Part shown: in pieces, positions 62,939 through 64,000 of the stretch
Numbering within the stretch: position 1 is the first letter of the stretch
How the letters are laid out: every line of letters begins with the position of its first letter
DNA from: Nothopassalora personata
Taxonomy: Eukaryota; Ascomycota; Dothideomycetes; Mycosphaerellales; Mycosphaerellaceae
Assembly: GCA_033816765.1 (NCBI GenBank)
Contig: CM066297.1
Span: forward strand, 2,040,573 to 2,104,572
DNA length: 64,000 nt
Direction: 5' to 3'
Position numbers and translations under genes: made by a program
Notes under the pieces: model-generated
Database searches by the model: none
Seen by the model: the letters and a program-made list of their open reading frames with translations, nothing else
What the model was told of the DNA's origin: nothing

Positions 62939-63813
62939 ATGGCAGCGAACACCAAGTACACCCCCGCGCCGCAGCGCGACAGCCTGGACGAGGCGCAATA
63001 CTCCCAGGCGCCACCCAGCTATCAGGCCGAACCACTCCTGAACGAGCCCAGAAACGAGGACGATAATGTTCCCGATGACTTCAAGGTATGCTCATAACAT
63101 CTGCCTATACACCGTGTCCAAGACGACTTCCATACTGACGAGTCCAGTTTGGCGGCTCTGTCGCAGAAGCAATCCTGCCCATCCGCATGCAGTTCATCCG
63201 CAAAGTCTACGCCATCCTCACCGCCCAAATCCTCCTCACCACCGTCATCTCCTCCATCTCCTTCTTCTCGACCGGCTTCAAGTCCTGGATCCAATCGAAC
63301 CAGTGGATGATGTGGGTTTCCCTCTTCGGCGCGATCGGCTTCATGCTCCTCACCTTCTGGAAACGCAAGAGCTTCCCGATGAACTTGATATTCTTGGGAG
63401 TATTCACGGCGCTGGAGGCATACTCGATTGCAGTCATCACGAGCTTCTACGAGTCGAGGATAGTGCTGCAGGCGCTTGTTTTCACGGCGGGGATATTCGT
63501 CTTCCTGAGTCTGTTTGCTTGTCAGACCAAGTATGACTTTACGAGCTGGATGCCGTATCTTTTTGGGGCGCTGTGGGTGTTGATCCTCTTCGGCTTCATG
63601 TCAGCGTTCTTCCCGCACACGAAGACGGTTGAGTTGGGATATGGAATCGTGGCTGCGCTGATCTTCAGTGGATACATACTGGTGGACACACAGCTTATCA
63701 TCCGACACTACCATGTCGAGGAGGAGATTGCCGCGGCAATCTCGCTTTATTTGGATATCCTGAACTTGTTCCTGGCTATCCTCAGGATCTTGAACAGCCA
63801 GAACAACAACTAG
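62939..63813 (+). CDS. BXI1: Bax inhibitor-1 / LFG family membrane protein
   Basis: Seven-helix membrane protein of the BI-1/TMBIM family, found in ER, vacuole or mitochondria and linked to calcium handling and stress or cell-death control. Exon 1 is 62939-63085 (MAANTKYTPAPQRDS...VPDDFK), a 62-nt intron follows (63086-63147, GTATGC...GTCCAG, branch ACTGACG), and exon 2 is 63148-63813, for 270 aa. The N-terminus is cytosolic and Pro/Gln-rich. The family motif FGGSVAEAILPIRMQFIRKV spans the splice, then helices such as YAILTAQILLTTVISSI, LFGAIGFMLLTFW, FLGVFTALEAYSIAVI, GFMSAFFP and the signature SGYILVDTQLIIRHY. The C-terminal AAISLYLDILNLFLAILRIL is typical. Single-exon reading from 63187 would miss the N-terminus. 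Confidence 0.95.
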
Positions 63814-64000
63814 GCCCGAGTATGATGGGGACTTGGAACTTCACGACTAGACCACACCTTACGGATTCAGATTGATGGTTAGCGTTATTGATAGTGTACT
63901 TTATGCTAGCACATAGATGGGTCATTGTACTTTGTCTGCGATCACTTTGCCAGCCGTCTCGATGCCTCTTGCTTCGCGTCTCAGATGCGCGACACCACCG
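63814..64000. other. 3' flank of the Bax-inhibitor gene
   Basis: Untranslated or intergenic sequence to the window edge; nothing recognisable. Confidence 0.4.

Overview
The window is nuclear DNA of a filamentous ascomycete (Pezizomycotina), most likely a Dothideomycete. The reasons are short GT-AG introns of about 45-125 nt, often with CTAAC/CTGAC-like branch points, fungal-only families (HET, DUF7707, PIR, But2, EXS/Erd1, a Pex14/17-type peroxin), and about one gene per 2-2.5 kb on both strands with no operon structure. The class-level placement is inference. No rRNA, tRNA, CRISPR array or intact transposon was found.

Layout. 0-12.3 kb: mitoribosomal protein uS13m, an intronless HET-domain gene, a secreted alpha-amylase with a starch-binding domain, an extended SDR, the ribosome assembly factor Rsa4, and meiotic MSH4, all on the plus strand. 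12.3-26.1 kb: a repeat-bearing spacer, a minus-strand GPI-type DUF7707 secreted protein, glutamine-dependent NAD+ synthetase (QNS1), and a 1909-aa DH-BAR-SH3 RhoGEF. 26-36 kb: ERD1, a macro-domain protein whose end overlaps a previously hidden two-intron ABM-domain gene, a decayed tandem pair of secreted-protein genes, the INO80 subunit IES2, and a peroxisomal docking protein of the Pex14/17 type. 36-46 kb: an ATP-grasp protein, then about 7.7 kb with few genes, holding small ORFs, a spliced 100-aa orphan and a P/Q/H-rich protein. 46-54 kb: ornithine decarboxylase, a three-exon beta-propeller-like protein, a GH17-But2 cell-wall protein, and the diphthamide J-protein DPH4. 54-64 kb: an MFS transporter pseudogene, a possible small secreted peptide gene, a three-exon 158-aa membrane protein, an eight-repeat PIR cell-wall protein, a SYLF-domain pseudogene and a Bax-inhibitor-1 family gene.

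The genes do not form a cluster with one function. Housekeeping genes (translation, NAD, polyamines, chromatin, Golgi, peroxisome) are interspersed with cell-wall and secreted proteins and with broken genes. The main additions from reading the sequence directly are spliced genes that no single ORF shows (ABM, DUF7707, the 100-aa orphan, the 158-aa membrane protein, PIR) and three loci of gene decay. I saw no clear sign of an entirely new system; the best candidates for novelty are the GH17-But2 fusion, the tandem decayed secreted family and the orphan spliced genes.
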